This document shows positions 8,341 through 16,242 of a stretch of 40,939 nucleotides of DNA, in pieces (the stretch's first letter is position 1; every line of letters begins with the position of its first letter). Source of the stretch: a bacterium (lineage in GTDB: Bacteria > Margulisbacteria > Marinamargulisbacteria > GCA-2716485 > GCA-002719695). The position numbers and the translations under genes are program-made. Under the pieces are notes generated by a model. That model was given only the letters and a program-made list of their open reading frames with translations, had not been told where the DNA came from and ran no database searches. The stretch lies in NCBI GenBank assembly GCA_002716725.1, contig PBBX01000017.1, positions 1-40,939 on the forward strand, read 5' to 3'.

Positions 8341-9120
8341 CTAACTTAAAAATTGGATGGCTGTTTCGGTAAATTCTGTTGGTTTTTCAGTTTGTACCCA
8401 ATGCCCTGCCCCTTTGACTGTTGTGATGCTTGCTTGGCTAAACAATGATTTAATACGAGCTATATCGTTACTTTGATTGATATAACATGATTGCTCGCCT
8501 CTGATAAATAAGCTTGGGATATCAATTAGGGTATTGCTTAAACTATTGGCCATAATCGCTGAGTAATGGGTTTGGATAGCCTTGATATTACATTGCCAAT
8601 AAAAGTGATTGTTTTGGTTGCGTTTAATATTTTTTAATACTAAATGTCGGATACGCTGATCGGTAATACTTGTGGCTAAGGCTGTATCAATGGCTGTTCG
8701 TGATTGCATGTTTGTAAGGTTAATGGATTGCATGGCCGCTAATATGCTTTGATGATGATGATGATCATATTCTTTGGGTGCAATATCTATAATAATGGCT
8801 TTGTCATATCGGTTTGGGTTTTGTTGTATGCTATGCATCGCAATTTTTCCTCCCATCGAATGGCCTATAATCGACACTTTATCTAAGGATAAATACTGAA
8901 GTAGCTGTTCGATATCTTGGCTCATTTGCTCATATGTCATACTATCATTATGAAATGATTCACCATGATTACGACAATCAACACAATAGATATTACTATG
9001 GAGGCTTAATTTTTTAGCGAGATTGCGCCAATTGTCTTTACAGCCTAATAAACCATGAATGATAATCCATGATTGTGATGAGCGATGAGGATAGTGTGTA
9101 TAGTGTAATAATGGGGTCAT
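8341..9120 (-). CDS. Alpha/beta-hydrolase, YbfF-like esterase
   Basis: A 259-residue single-domain alpha/beta-hydrolase. The oxyanion-hole motif HGLLG is at about 22-26, the CRNHGES strand-loop at 49-55, the nucleophile elbow GHSMGG has Ser88, the IIIDIAPKEY strand carries Asp112, and GAGHWV gives His240. The 88/112/240 arrangement and the DIAP motif fit the YbfF/ABHD11 branch, which cleaves small acyl esters and possibly acyl-CoA thioesters; the real substrate cannot be read from sequence. It should be cytoplasmic, as no signal peptide is present. It is transcribed divergently from the membrane protein at 9161, only 40 bases away, so its promoter must overlap that of its neighbour. A clear Shine-Dalgarno is absent. 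Confidence 0.85.
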   Translation of the reverse strand: MTPLLHYTHYPHRSSQSWIIIHGLLGCKDNWRNLAKKLSLHSNIYCVDCRNHGESFHNDSMTYEQMSQDIEQLLQYLSLDKVSIIGHSMGGKIAMHSIQQNPNRYDKAIIIDIAPKEYDHHHHQSILAAMQSINLTNMQSRTAIDTALATSITDQRIRHLVLKNIKRNQNNHFYWQCNIKAIQTHYSAIMANSLSNTLIDIPSLFIRGEQSCYINQSNDIARIKSLFSQASITTVKGAGHWVQTEKPTEFTETAIQFLS

Positions 9121-9124
9121 TGTC

Positions 9125-9153
9125 TTGAATATTTATGTATCTAAGGATAAAGT
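9125..9153 (+). promoter_or_regulatory. Leaderless-type promoter of the 9161 membrane protein
   Basis: TTGAAT (9125-9130), a 17-base spacer and TAAAGT (9148-9153), seven bases before the ATG at 9161. A possible TTG start at 9125 is thus better read as the -35 element. Confidence 0.5.
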
Positions 9154-9160
9154 AAACTCT

Positions 9161-9859
9161 ATGCAAGAACAAGTCAAACAAGCTCAATTATCGTTGTTAT
9201 CACTGATGATTAGTATTGTTATTCCTTCTTTATTATTAATTTTTTCCAAAAAGCAAGTGTTTGTATCTCCAGAAATTTTATTGTGTATTGCCTTATCGTT
9301 TCCGCTTACGTTTGCTCTTTATGAGTGGGTATCCCAAAAACATGTTTCGTTTATTTCTGTTTTTGGCTTTATTAGTGTGCTTTTAACAGGGGGAATTGGT
9401 GTGTTTCGGTTACCATCAGAATGGATTGCTGTTAAAGAATCTTTAATTCCGTTTATTATTGGAGTGGTTTTATTTGTTATGTCCTTACGTGGAAAACCTA
9501 GTATGGCGTTTTTATTAAAATCGTTATTTGATTTGCCACGCATACAGACTATTTTAACTAAAAAAAATAAATTGCATGATTTTACACAAATTATGGTCCG
9601 ATCATCGTATTTGTTAAGTTTATCGTTTTTTTTGTCTTCTTTTTTAAACTTTTTGTTAGCTTCTATTATTGTGAACAGTCCTACAGGTACGGCGTCTTTT
9701 AATGAAGAAATTGGGTTTTTAACGGCTATTAGTTATCCAGTGATTGCTTTACCTTGTATGATTATTTTAGGAGGATCGGTTTGGTATGTGGTTCGCTCAT
9801 TAAAACAGTTAACTCATTTATCCTTTACAGAGTTATTGCATGTTGACTATCAATCTTAA
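9161..9859 (+). CDS. Polytopic membrane protein, VC0807-like
   Basis: A 232-residue membrane protein with about six hydrophobic spans (near 10-27, 33-50, 60-77, 93-108, 150-175, 195-215). The stretch HVSFISVFGFISVLLTGGIG followed by WIAVKESLIPFIIGV resembles the VC0807 / intracellular-septation-A-like family, whose biochemical role is poorly known. The frame is open to a TTG at 9125, but I place the start at the ATG at 9161, seven bases after a TAAAGT -10 element. Its neighbours (esterase, manC) give no functional hint. The family match comes from memory of motif style, so it is moderate. Confidence 0.75.
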   Translation: MQEQVKQAQLSLLSLMISIVIPSLLLIFSKKQVFVSPEILLCIALSFPLTFALYEWVSQKHVSFISVFGFISVLLTGGIGVFRLPSEWIAVKESLIPFIIGVVLFVMSLRGKPSMAFLLKSLFDLPRIQTILTKKNKLHDFTQIMVRSSYLLSLSFFLSSFLNFLLASIIVNSPTGTASFNEEIGFLTAISYPVIALPCMIILGGSVWYVVRSLKQLTHLSFTELLHVDYQS

Positions 9860-9872
9860 ATGGATTCTATGC

Positions 9873-9902
9873 TTTACAAAGAATTGCTGCTTTTAGTACA
9901 GT
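9873..9902 (+). promoter_or_regulatory. Leaderless-type promoter of manC
   Basis: TTTACA (9873-9878), an 18-base spacer and TACAGT (9897-9902), six bases before the manC ATG at 9909; no good Shine-Dalgarno lies in between. Confidence 0.45.
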
Positions 9903-9908
9903 GAGATT

Positions 9909-10961
9909 ATGATTCATGTGATGATTATGGCTGGGGGAACAGGCACTCGGTTTTGGCCCATGTCTCGTAAAAAAAAACCGAAACAATTTTTATCGATTAT
10001 TGATGATGATTCCTTACTTGAATCGACCTTAAAACGTGTTGAGGGTATTTCGGTTGATCAGAAGGTTTGGATTTTAGGTAATGCAAGGCACTCTCAGTTA
10101 TTACAGTCTTTGTCAGGCTATGTTGATTCTTCGCAGTGTTTGTTAGAACCGTGTTCTCGCAATACAGCGGCTTGTATTACATGGGCTGCCTTTGAAGCAC
10201 TTAAAGAGGATCCAGATGCTATCTGTGTGGTTTTATCTGCAGATGCTTGGATTGATTCTGATTTGGGCTTTTGTCAGACCCTTCAACAGGCTATTGCAGC
10301 TGTATCTGATCAAGATGCCTTGGTTACAGTTGGAATTCCCCCTACCCGAGCCCATACCGGATATGGTTATCTTGCTGTTCAGGATGCTCATGATAATCAA
10401 CGTGATTTATTTCATGTAACTTCATTTAAAGAAAAACCTAGTTTAGAGCAAGCGCAAACATATGTTGATCACGGGTATTACTGGAATGCCGGTATTTTTG
10501 TTTGGCGTGCTAAGCATATTTTAGACTGTATTCAACGTCATTTGCCGTTTCATTATAAAACAATACAAACATTTACTCAGCAACACTTGAGAGATCCCAA
10601 TCAGATCTTACCGTATTATGAGTCATTAGAATCAATTTCGATAGATCATGCTGTCTTAGAACATGAAACCAAGGATATGCTTTTAATTCCAGCTCAATTT
10701 AACTGGGATGATATTGGCAATTGGTCTTCATTAGCATCGTATTTACCACAGGATTCATCTCAAAATGCAGCTAATCATGAGATTTTAGCCTTTAATAGTC
10801 ATCGAAATATTGTGTTAGGTAAGCATCATAAAAAAGTTGTTTTAAGTCATGTGGATGATTTAATTGTTGTGGATACGGATGATGCTTTATTAATTTTACC
10901 TAAAAATAAAGATCAAACAATCAAGGATATTTATGACAGTCTCGAAGCAGAGCTCCAGTAA
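9909..10961 (+). CDS. manC: Mannose-1-phosphate guanylyltransferase
   Basis: A 350-residue enzyme that makes GDP-mannose from mannose-1-phosphate and GTP, feeding polysaccharide, LPS or glycoprotein sugars. The signature nucleotidyltransferase loop GGTGTRFWPMSR (about 9-20) is followed by KPKQF; later marks are LEPCSRNTAACI, VLSADAW, TVGIPPTRAHTGYGYL and FNWDDIGNWSS. The length matches the stand-alone pyrophosphorylase form; the C-terminal mannose-6-phosphate isomerase domain of bifunctional ManC/AlgA is absent. The LpxB-like gene starts inside its last 29 bases, so the two are one transcript and probably serve envelope glycan or glycolipid synthesis. Its start has a -10-like element six bases upstream rather than an RBS. 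Confidence 0.92.
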   Translation: MIHVMIMAGGTGTRFWPMSRKKKPKQFLSIIDDDSLLESTLKRVEGISVDQKVWILGNARHSQLLQSLSGYVDSSQCLLEPCSRNTAACITWAAFEALKEDPDAICVVLSADAWIDSDLGFCQTLQQAIAAVSDQDALVTVGIPPTRAHTGYGYLAVQDAHDNQRDLFHVTSFKEKPSLEQAQTYVDHGYYWNAGIFVWRAKHILDCIQRHLPFHYKTIQTFTQQHLRDPNQILPYYESLESISIDHAVLEHETKDMLLIPAQFNWDDIGNWSSLASYLPQDSSQNAANHEILAFNSHRNIVLGKHHKKVVLSHVDDLIVVDTDDALLILPKNKDQTIKDIYDSLEAELQ

Positions 10962-12063
10962 GTTTCATCTTGTCATTCAAAGCAATTCTCCTGGCGAATT
11001 AGCTGCTTGGGTGGATCCTATTATTAAAACCAGTCAGCAATTACTTGAGTCTTGTTTTATTACGATTTGCTTGGTGCCATGCCAATATGCTACCGGACAA
11101 GAAGTTAAGGTGGCTCGTGATATTGAATCGGTTCAGCAAGTATTAAGCCCAAAACAAACCCTACTATTTTTAGTTGGGTTAGCGCGTTTAGATAAACAAG
11201 CTACCCGTGGTGCAGTATTATGTTTAGGTGGTGATCCCTTTTATTCTCAATTATTAGGGCTTCGTTTGGGTTTTCCAAGTAGTATTTATACCGAACATCG
11301 TAAAAAACCGGGCTTATGCTTTAAGCATGTTTTTTATAAACATCATCATGGTGATTTAATGCACGCTCGTATTGCTCATTATGAGGCTAACGCATGGGAT
11401 AGAGCTTCTGTTTTAGCGCGCTATCATTTACCAGATCGTTCTTATGCCTTGTTTTTTTTAGGATCCAGACCCTCTCATTTTTTAGCTTTTTCATCGCTTG
11501 TTTTAGAAATGATTCATTACTTTTTGTCTTTACAAGAGGATATGGATGTTATTATTTCAATTGCGCCGACTATTTCGGATACTGTGTTAGATAGCTTAGA
11601 TCGTTCTTTGTTAGGAGATCGTATCCATTGTTTACGTGGGCATTCTTTGGATTTTATGAAACTTGCTACGTGTATGATGTCTTTGCCAGGTACTAATACA
11701 GCAGAAGCAATGTATATGGGCTTGCCAATGGTTACGGTATTACCCTTAAATAGACCGGATTTATTAGCCCTAGATGGGCTTTTAGGTTTACTAGGATCGT
11801 TGCCATTGATTGGGCCGATAATCAAACGAGTCGTATTATCGAGATGGTTAAAAAAAGTGCCCTTTATTTCTTTACCTAATCGGCTGGCTAATAAACAGAT
11901 TGTTCCGGAATGGGTTATGCATGTTAATGCTACTCAAATGGCTCAAGATTTTTATAAATTTTCTACTAATCAGGCTAATCTTTCTCGTATTAAACAGGAT
12001 TTACAAGCCATGGATGTTTCAAAGCGAGTCGATACGCTGATTATTGATACAATATCATCCTAA
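10933..12063 (+). CDS. LpxB-like glycosyltransferase (lipid-A-disaccharide-synthase-related)
   Basis: A 376-residue protein resembling lipid-A-disaccharide synthase (GT19) in layout: an N-terminal SNSPGELAAWV where LpxB has its glycine-rich first loop, LGGDPFYSQLLG, then a GT-B C-terminal half with FFLGSRPSHFL (the LLPGSR region), SLPGTNTAEAMYMGLPMV (the donor-binding SGTATLE region) and NRLANKQIVPEWV (the NxxxG-x-x-hPE region). The motifs are altered enough that I treat it as an LpxB-related family rather than proven LpxB. It overlaps manC by 29 bases, with AAGGA five bases before its ATG fixing the start. A role in glycolipid or other envelope sugar transfer is likely; donor and acceptor are not evident. 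Confidence 0.75.
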   Translation: MTVSKQSSSKFHLVIQSNSPGELAAWVDPIIKTSQQLLESCFITICLVPCQYATGQEVKVARDIESVQQVLSPKQTLLFLVGLARLDKQATRGAVLCLGGDPFYSQLLGLRLGFPSSIYTEHRKKPGLCFKHVFYKHHHGDLMHARIAHYEANAWDRASVLARYHLPDRSYALFFLGSRPSHFLAFSSLVLEMIHYFLSLQEDMDVIISIAPTISDTVLDSLDRSLLGDRIHCLRGHSLDFMKLATCMMSLPGTNTAEAMYMGLPMVTVLPLNRPDLLALDGLLGLLGSLPLIGPIIKRVVLSRWLKKVPFISLPNRLANKQIVPEWVMHVNATQMAQDFYKFSTNQANLSRIKQDLQAMDVSKRVDTLIIDTISS

Positions 12064-12104
12064 TTAAGAGACATACTCACTATGCTATAAGTCTTTTTTT
12101 TGTG

Positions 12105-12110
12105 TATACT
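12105..12110 (+). promoter_or_regulatory. -10 element of a leaderless-type promoter
   Basis: TATACT seven bases before the ATG at 12118, with no Shine-Dalgarno. The -35 region is weak. Confidence 0.4.
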
Positions 12111-12117
12111 ATGACCT

Positions 12118-13023
12118 ATGCAACTTAAGTCTCTTAAAAATATATCATCACCTACTTTTTTTTCTAAGCATCGTGCGTATTTTGACTTATTAGGATCGTT
12201 ATCGAGTTTAGATCGTTTGTTTGGGTATGCTTTTTATTATGATGATACATTATTTTGTTTAACATCTCATCCTAAACATACAACGTCTTTTCCGTATTTA
12301 GTACTGGATTATCATCCGGATTATTTTGCTTTAGATGCATTGTTATTTGCTTATTCTGCTTCTACGTGGCCGGCTACTATTAAAGCACGTTTTTTGGCTC
12401 AAGCTATTCAAGATTTGCCTGATCGACACGGTGTTTTACAACTTATGCCGTTTATGGGGTTAGTGGCTCATCAATCTGTGCTATCAGCTTACTTAAATAT
12501 TGCTAAGCTTCCGTCATTATTATTGACATATGCACAGCAAAAAAAAGTATCGTATAAACAATTGGTTCAGATAACGCGTTATGAGTCGTCTTATTTGGCT
12601 TGGTTTGCTACAGATATTTTGGCCTATATTAAGCCAAGTTGTTCGGTTTTACTTCATTTACTTGAATCCATGCATGATTGCTTTCACCGTTTAGGGGGGA
12701 TAGAGGCTTTGGTGACAGCGTTAGATTTACCAACATTAATACATAATGATGCTGATTCTGAGACTCGCCTACACCGGATCAACGATACTGTTTTTCAATT
12801 GTGTTATCCTACTCAATTTAAATATAACCAAGAGGTGCGTCATTGTGTTAAGGCGCTTCATTTGCCGGATTCGATTTCGGTTACTTGGGATGACTCATTA
12901 GAAACAAAAGGCTTTACTGTATCTTTAGATATTTCTAAAGTAGATGATTTAAACGATTTAAGCTTGTTAGCAGCTAAGAAAGAATCATTTAAGGACTTAT
13001 TAGAGGCGATGGTGTATGTCTAA
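12118..13023 (+). CDS. Unknown protein, possible ParB-like helix-turn-helix, paired with the radical SAM gene
   Basis: A 301-residue soluble protein without a signal peptide. The central part (about 100-165) reads like the ParB/KorB DNA-binding helices: a helix around LQLMPFMGLVAHQSVLSAYL, then the LP-x3-L pattern in LNIAKLPSLLLTYAQQKKVS and a following helix. The N-terminal nuclease/CTPase motif of true ParB is not recognisable. The last eight bases overlap the radical SAM gene, implying co-translation and possibly joint function. A TATACT -10 element seven bases upstream supports the start at 12118. The ParB resemblance is a pattern impression and should be held loosely. Confidence 0.75.
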   Translation: MQLKSLKNISSPTFFSKHRAYFDLLGSLSSLDRLFGYAFYYDDTLFCLTSHPKHTTSFPYLVLDYHPDYFALDALLFAYSASTWPATIKARFLAQAIQDLPDRHGVLQLMPFMGLVAHQSVLSAYLNIAKLPSLLLTYAQQKKVSYKQLVQITRYESSYLAWFATDILAYIKPSCSVLLHLLESMHDCFHRLGGIEALVTALDLPTLIHNDADSETRLHRINDTVFQLCYPTQFKYNQEVRHCVKALHLPDSISVTWDDSLETKGFTVSLDISKVDDLNDLSLLAAKKESFKDLLEAMVYV

Positions 13024-14161
13024 TATTAAACAAGCAATTGTTGATCCTTCACAAGTTGATTCTGAGTTAATTAAGGCTTTAGAACAGGCTGGAATTGATT
13101 ATGTTGTTCAGGATGAGGTGGCTATCAAAAAAAATTATCGTGCTGGAAAAAAACAATTGGTTGTTGTGGATAAAAAAGGAGATGCTTTAGATACCTGCGC
13201 AACCATTAGCGATCATTATATTTGCTGTAATGTAAAGGTATTAAAGTCTATTAGTAATTGTCCTTATGATTGCTCCTATTGTTTTTTACAAAATTATCTT
13301 AATGATGGGAATACGAAAGTCGTGGGTAATGATACGGCTTTAATTGAGGAAGTCAAAGAGGCTTGTTTTAAACAACCGGATAGAATTTTTAGAATTGGTA
13401 CGTGGGAATTAGGCGATAGTTTAGCTTTAGAACATGAAACAGGTCAGGCACAACGGCTTATTACGGCTTTTCGTGATATTCCAAATGCTGTTTTAGAACT
13501 TAAAACAAAATCGGATAGTGTGAATCCTATTTTAAATTGTGATCATCAGCACAAAACCGTTGTTTCGTGGTCGCTTAATGCGAATACGATTGTTGAAACA
13601 CAAGAACATAAAACAGCACGCTTACAAGAACGATTAATTGCTCTAAAAAAAGTAACAGAAGCTGGTTATTTAGTTGGCTTACATGTTGATCCGATGATTT
13701 ATTTTGAGGGTTGGGAAGCTGACTATGAATCGTTGATTCGACAGGCTATTCAGGCTACACGTCCAGATCAAATTGCTTGGATTTCTTTAGGTAGTTTACG
13801 CTTTAATCCTGAAATGAAAAAAAAGATTGAAACTAATTTTCCTGCATCAACGATAACCTATACAGAAATGATTCGAGGTAATGATGGCAAAATGAGATAC
13901 CCTAAACCTCTTAGAATGCGCATGTATGGCCATGTTATCAATGTTTTAGCAGATGCCTTGGGTTGTGATGATTTATCGCCTCAGACGGGTTTTGATAAGC
14001 CTTTATTTTATTTTTGTATGGAACGTTGGGATGTATGGCATGATTTGTTGGGGGCCTCCCCTACTTCGATTCAGGATTTAGATTATCTTTTTGCACAATC
14101 ACTGCAATCTCGATTTTTTCCTAGCTTACCGATCCCTAATAAAGCAGATTATGCTGTATAA
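13016..14161 (+). CDS. Spore-photoproduct-lyase-family radical SAM protein
   Basis: A 381-residue radical SAM enzyme. The 4Fe-4S motif is NCPYDCSYCF (Cys82, Cys86, Cys89, CxxxCxxC). Later SPL-family marks are FRIGTWELGDSLALEH (125-140), VLELKTKSDSVNPIL, VSWSLN, GLHVDPMIYFEGWE, WISLGSLRFNPEMK and the C-terminal FCMERWDVWHDLLG. True spore photoproduct lyase repairs the thymine dimer of spores and uses a Cys as hydrogen donor (Cys141 in Bacillus). In the corresponding region I see no Cys, and the usual RIGTGEL glycine of non-spore homologues is Trp130. A plain SPL role is therefore unlikely and the substrate is unknown. It overlaps the preceding gene by eight bases. Confidence 0.88.
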   Translation: MSNIKQAIVDPSQVDSELIKALEQAGIDYVVQDEVAIKKNYRAGKKQLVVVDKKGDALDTCATISDHYICCNVKVLKSISNCPYDCSYCFLQNYLNDGNTKVVGNDTALIEEVKEACFKQPDRIFRIGTWELGDSLALEHETGQAQRLITAFRDIPNAVLELKTKSDSVNPILNCDHQHKTVVSWSLNANTIVETQEHKTARLQERLIALKKVTEAGYLVGLHVDPMIYFEGWEADYESLIRQAIQATRPDQIAWISLGSLRFNPEMKKKIETNFPASTITYTEMIRGNDGKMRYPKPLRMRMYGHVINVLADALGCDDLSPQTGFDKPLFYFCMERWDVWHDLLGASPTSIQDLDYLFAQSLQSRFFPSLPIPNKADYAV

Positions 14162-14231
14162 GAGTAAGCATTGGATGATTAGAGTTTTTTTGACCTGATA
14201 ATATAATACTTTCTTTATGGATGGCCTGAGT

Positions 14232-14260
14232 GTTTCTTTTTGTTGGGTTTAAAAAGAAAC
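14232..14260 (+). promoter_or_regulatory. Perfect 10-bp hairpin before the acidic-protein gene
   Basis: GTTTCTTTTT (14232-14241) and AAAAAGAAAC (14251-14260) form an uninterrupted 10-bp stem with a 9-base loop (GTTGGGTTT). It lies between the radical SAM stop (14161) and the ATG at 14327. It lacks a run of T after the stem, so it is not a standard terminator; it may be a leader structure or an mRNA 3' end. Confidence 0.5.
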
Positions 14261-14326
14261 AGAATATTTCGATACATTAATTGGCTTTTTTTTTTCGATT
14301 TATTTAGTGTATAAAAAGGAGATGCT

Positions 14327-15097
14327 ATGAATTTAGAATTTAATCCGTTGGCACATGATTCGAAGACAAATGACTCTAGTATTTCGCGATATTTAGGAGG
14401 ATCTTTTCCTGGTGCAAATTCGGGGATCGGTTTAGCGGATAAGTCATTTTCAGATATTTTAGATACACAAATGATGGATATGCAGCCCATCAGTTCACAG
14501 GTTGAAACGATTTTACAGCGATTAGAAAATGATCAACCTTTGGTTGGTATGACGGATCAGCAAGCAGCGGAAGCTATTTTTGATTCGATTAAGCAAATTT
14601 TGAGTGGTGTTTTGGATGTTTTAAAATCGCTTGGTAAGACAGGCGCTTCAGGTGAATCGTTAATGGATGAATTGAGTCGTTTAATAGAAGGAGCAAAACA
14701 TTTATTTGATCGATCAGAAGATCCTTATGTCTTAGAGCAAATGGCAGAGGCTTGGGAAACATTACGAAAGAAAAAGTCTCCCGTATTTCATTCTGTTCAT
14801 GCTTACTTTTTTCATATTGGTGTTACTTATTCAGATGATCAAACGGATGGTTTGGAAACAGATATTGCAGATGTTTCTGATGATTCTGATGGGTCTGTTT
14901 ATGCTTATTCTGAACAAACATCGATGATATTACTTGAGGTTGTTGAATCATTGACTGATTGTTCTGAAAAAGATGAATTACTTAATTTGTTAGATATGGT
15001 TAATATTCGTGATTCAGACGATGATTTGGATTCAGATGATATGATACACTTTGATGATGTTGCCTCATCAGAACAAACAACCTTCTTCTTCGAATAA
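14327..15097 (+). CDS. Acidic cytoplasmic protein, unknown family
   Basis: A 256-residue protein with no signal peptide or membrane span. It has a Ser/Gly/Asn-rich N-terminus (about 1-50), a helical middle (about 60-160, e.g. QAAEAIFDSIKQILSGVLDV and LMDELSRLIEGAKHLFDR) and a very acidic tail with Asp/Ser runs (SDDSDG, DSDDDLDSDD) ending TTFFFE. I do not recognise it. AAGGAG six bases before the ATG gives a strong start. The aldo/keto reductase gene begins within its last 44 bases in another frame, so the two are co-transcribed. A regulatory, chaperone-substrate or secretion-chaperone-like role would suit the composition, but nothing supports one directly. Confidence 0.75.
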   Translation: MNLEFNPLAHDSKTNDSSISRYLGGSFPGANSGIGLADKSFSDILDTQMMDMQPISSQVETILQRLENDQPLVGMTDQQAAEAIFDSIKQILSGVLDVLKSLGKTGASGESLMDELSRLIEGAKHLFDRSEDPYVLEQMAEAWETLRKKKSPVFHSVHAYFFHIGVTYSDDQTDGLETDIADVSDDSDGSVYAYSEQTSMILLEVVESLTDCSEKDELLNLLDMVNIRDSDDDLDSDDMIHFDDVASSEQTTFFFE

Positions 15098-16025
15098 ATT
15101 TCGTTTATATCTTGATCAAAACCACTTTGATGATCGCTTGGTATTAGGAACCTGGTCTTTAGGGGGATCTCATTTTGGGTCCTATGATACTCGGATAGCT
15201 GGTGATGTTATTAAGCAAGCCTATGAGCGAGGAATTAGGCAATTTGATTCGGCTGAATTTTATGCCAAAGGTCAGTCTCAGGTTATTTTACGCAATGCGT
15301 TGCGATCATATGATGCCTATTCGTATGTACTTCATTTAAAAGCAGGTTTACGTTGGAAAGGCAATCAGGTATTTCATGATGGGAGTGCAGCTCATCTTAA
15401 AACAGTGGTTAGGGATGCGTTAAAATTTTTTAAACGTGATAGCATGGATGTTTTTTTATTGCATTGGCCGGACCCTTCTCTTGATATACGCATAGCCTGC
15501 GATACACTAAGTAAGTTAAAAGAAAAGGGTGCTATACACGTTTGGGGTTTATGTAATCTTTCTAAGGAAGAGGTTTTACTGGTGCAAGGTTATGATTATA
15601 GCCTCTGTCAATGGCATTATAATCCTCTTTATCGACACGATGAAAAGGTTATGAATAGAATGCAGGATAAACAAGTAATGGTGTATGGCTATTCTCCTTT
15701 TGAGCAAGGTTTGTTAGTTAATCCACGGTATTCTCAAGAAAGCGTACTGAGTAAACGGGATGTTCGTAATCGTAACCCTCTTTTTTTTGATACTGATATC
15801 AAGACACGGCTTCAACGCTTGTTTTTATTGGATACAGCTGGATTTTCTTATTCTCATTGTATTTTACAATGGCTTTTTCAAAAATCGTTTTTGGATACGG
15901 TTATTATTGGGCCACGTTATTTAAAGCATTTGAATGATAGTTGCGATGTTTTATCCTTTAGTGAAGCTGATAAAAAGCGCCTTAGATACTCGGATTTTTA
16001 TCAAGCACTTGAGAACATTTTTTAA
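15054..16025 (+). CDS. Aldo/keto reductase family oxidoreductase
   Basis: About 323 residues with the (beta/alpha)8 aldo/keto reductase pattern. The catalytic tetrad is visible, numbered from the ATG at 15054: Asp65 and Tyr70 in RQFDSAEFY, Lys96 in YVLHLKAG, His137 in VFLLHWPDP. The LGTWSLGGSHFG start and IIGPRYLKHL end also fit, so an NAD(P)H-dependent carbonyl reductase is expected; the substrate is unknown. The start is uncertain: ATGs at 15054 and 15057 both lie inside the preceding gene without a good Shine-Dalgarno, so translational coupling is likely. Confidence 0.88.
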   Translation: MMLPHQNKQPSSSNKFRLYLDQNHFDDRLVLGTWSLGGSHFGSYDTRIAGDVIKQAYERGIRQFDSAEFYAKGQSQVILRNALRSYDAYSYVLHLKAGLRWKGNQVFHDGSAAHLKTVVRDALKFFKRDSMDVFLLHWPDPSLDIRIACDTLSKLKEKGAIHVWGLCNLSKEEVLLVQGYDYSLCQWHYNPLYRHDEKVMNRMQDKQVMVYGYSPFEQGLLVNPRYSQESVLSKRDVRNRNPLFFDTDIKTRLQRLFLLDTAGFSYSHCILQWLFQKSFLDTVIIGPRYLKHLNDSCDVLSFSEADKKRLRYSDFYQALENIF

Positions 16026-16048
16026 GAAATTTCTCTTTTTTAAAAGGG

Positions 16049-16081
16049 TATAATTTCTGGAATGTCAAACTTATAATTTCT
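16049..16081. repeat. Direct 10-bp repeat upstream of nrdA
   Basis: TATAATTTCT occurs at 16049-16058 and 16072-16081, with starts 23 bases apart. It may be chance in AT-rich DNA or paired sites for a regulator. I see no recognisable NrdR box nearby. Confidence 0.35.
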
Positions 16082-16167
16082 TTTACAATAGAATATAGGT
16101 ATATTATTTTTTTTCGGATATATGAGGTTTTTATGTTTTTAAATTACGCTTTTATAAGCTGGCTCTG

Positions 16168-16198
16168 TTGACGTTGAATTGGGTCCTATGGCTATAAT
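16168..16198 (+). promoter_or_regulatory. Probable nrdAB promoter
   Basis: TTGACG (16168-16173), a 19-base spacer and TATAAT (16193-16198). It is followed by about 44 bases of leader containing AAAGGAG (16222-16228) before the nrdA ATG. The spacer is slightly long. Confidence 0.5.
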
Positions 16199-16242
16199 AG
16201 AAAGGTTTCAAAAACATTTATAAAGGAGTTAACGATCTAATT

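Noticed and set aside
9125-9160. TTG start extending the VC0807-like protein by 12 residues
   Set aside because: The TTG is the first part of a TTGAAT -35 element and the extra residues lack hydrophobic character; the ATG at 9161 fits the promoter spacing.
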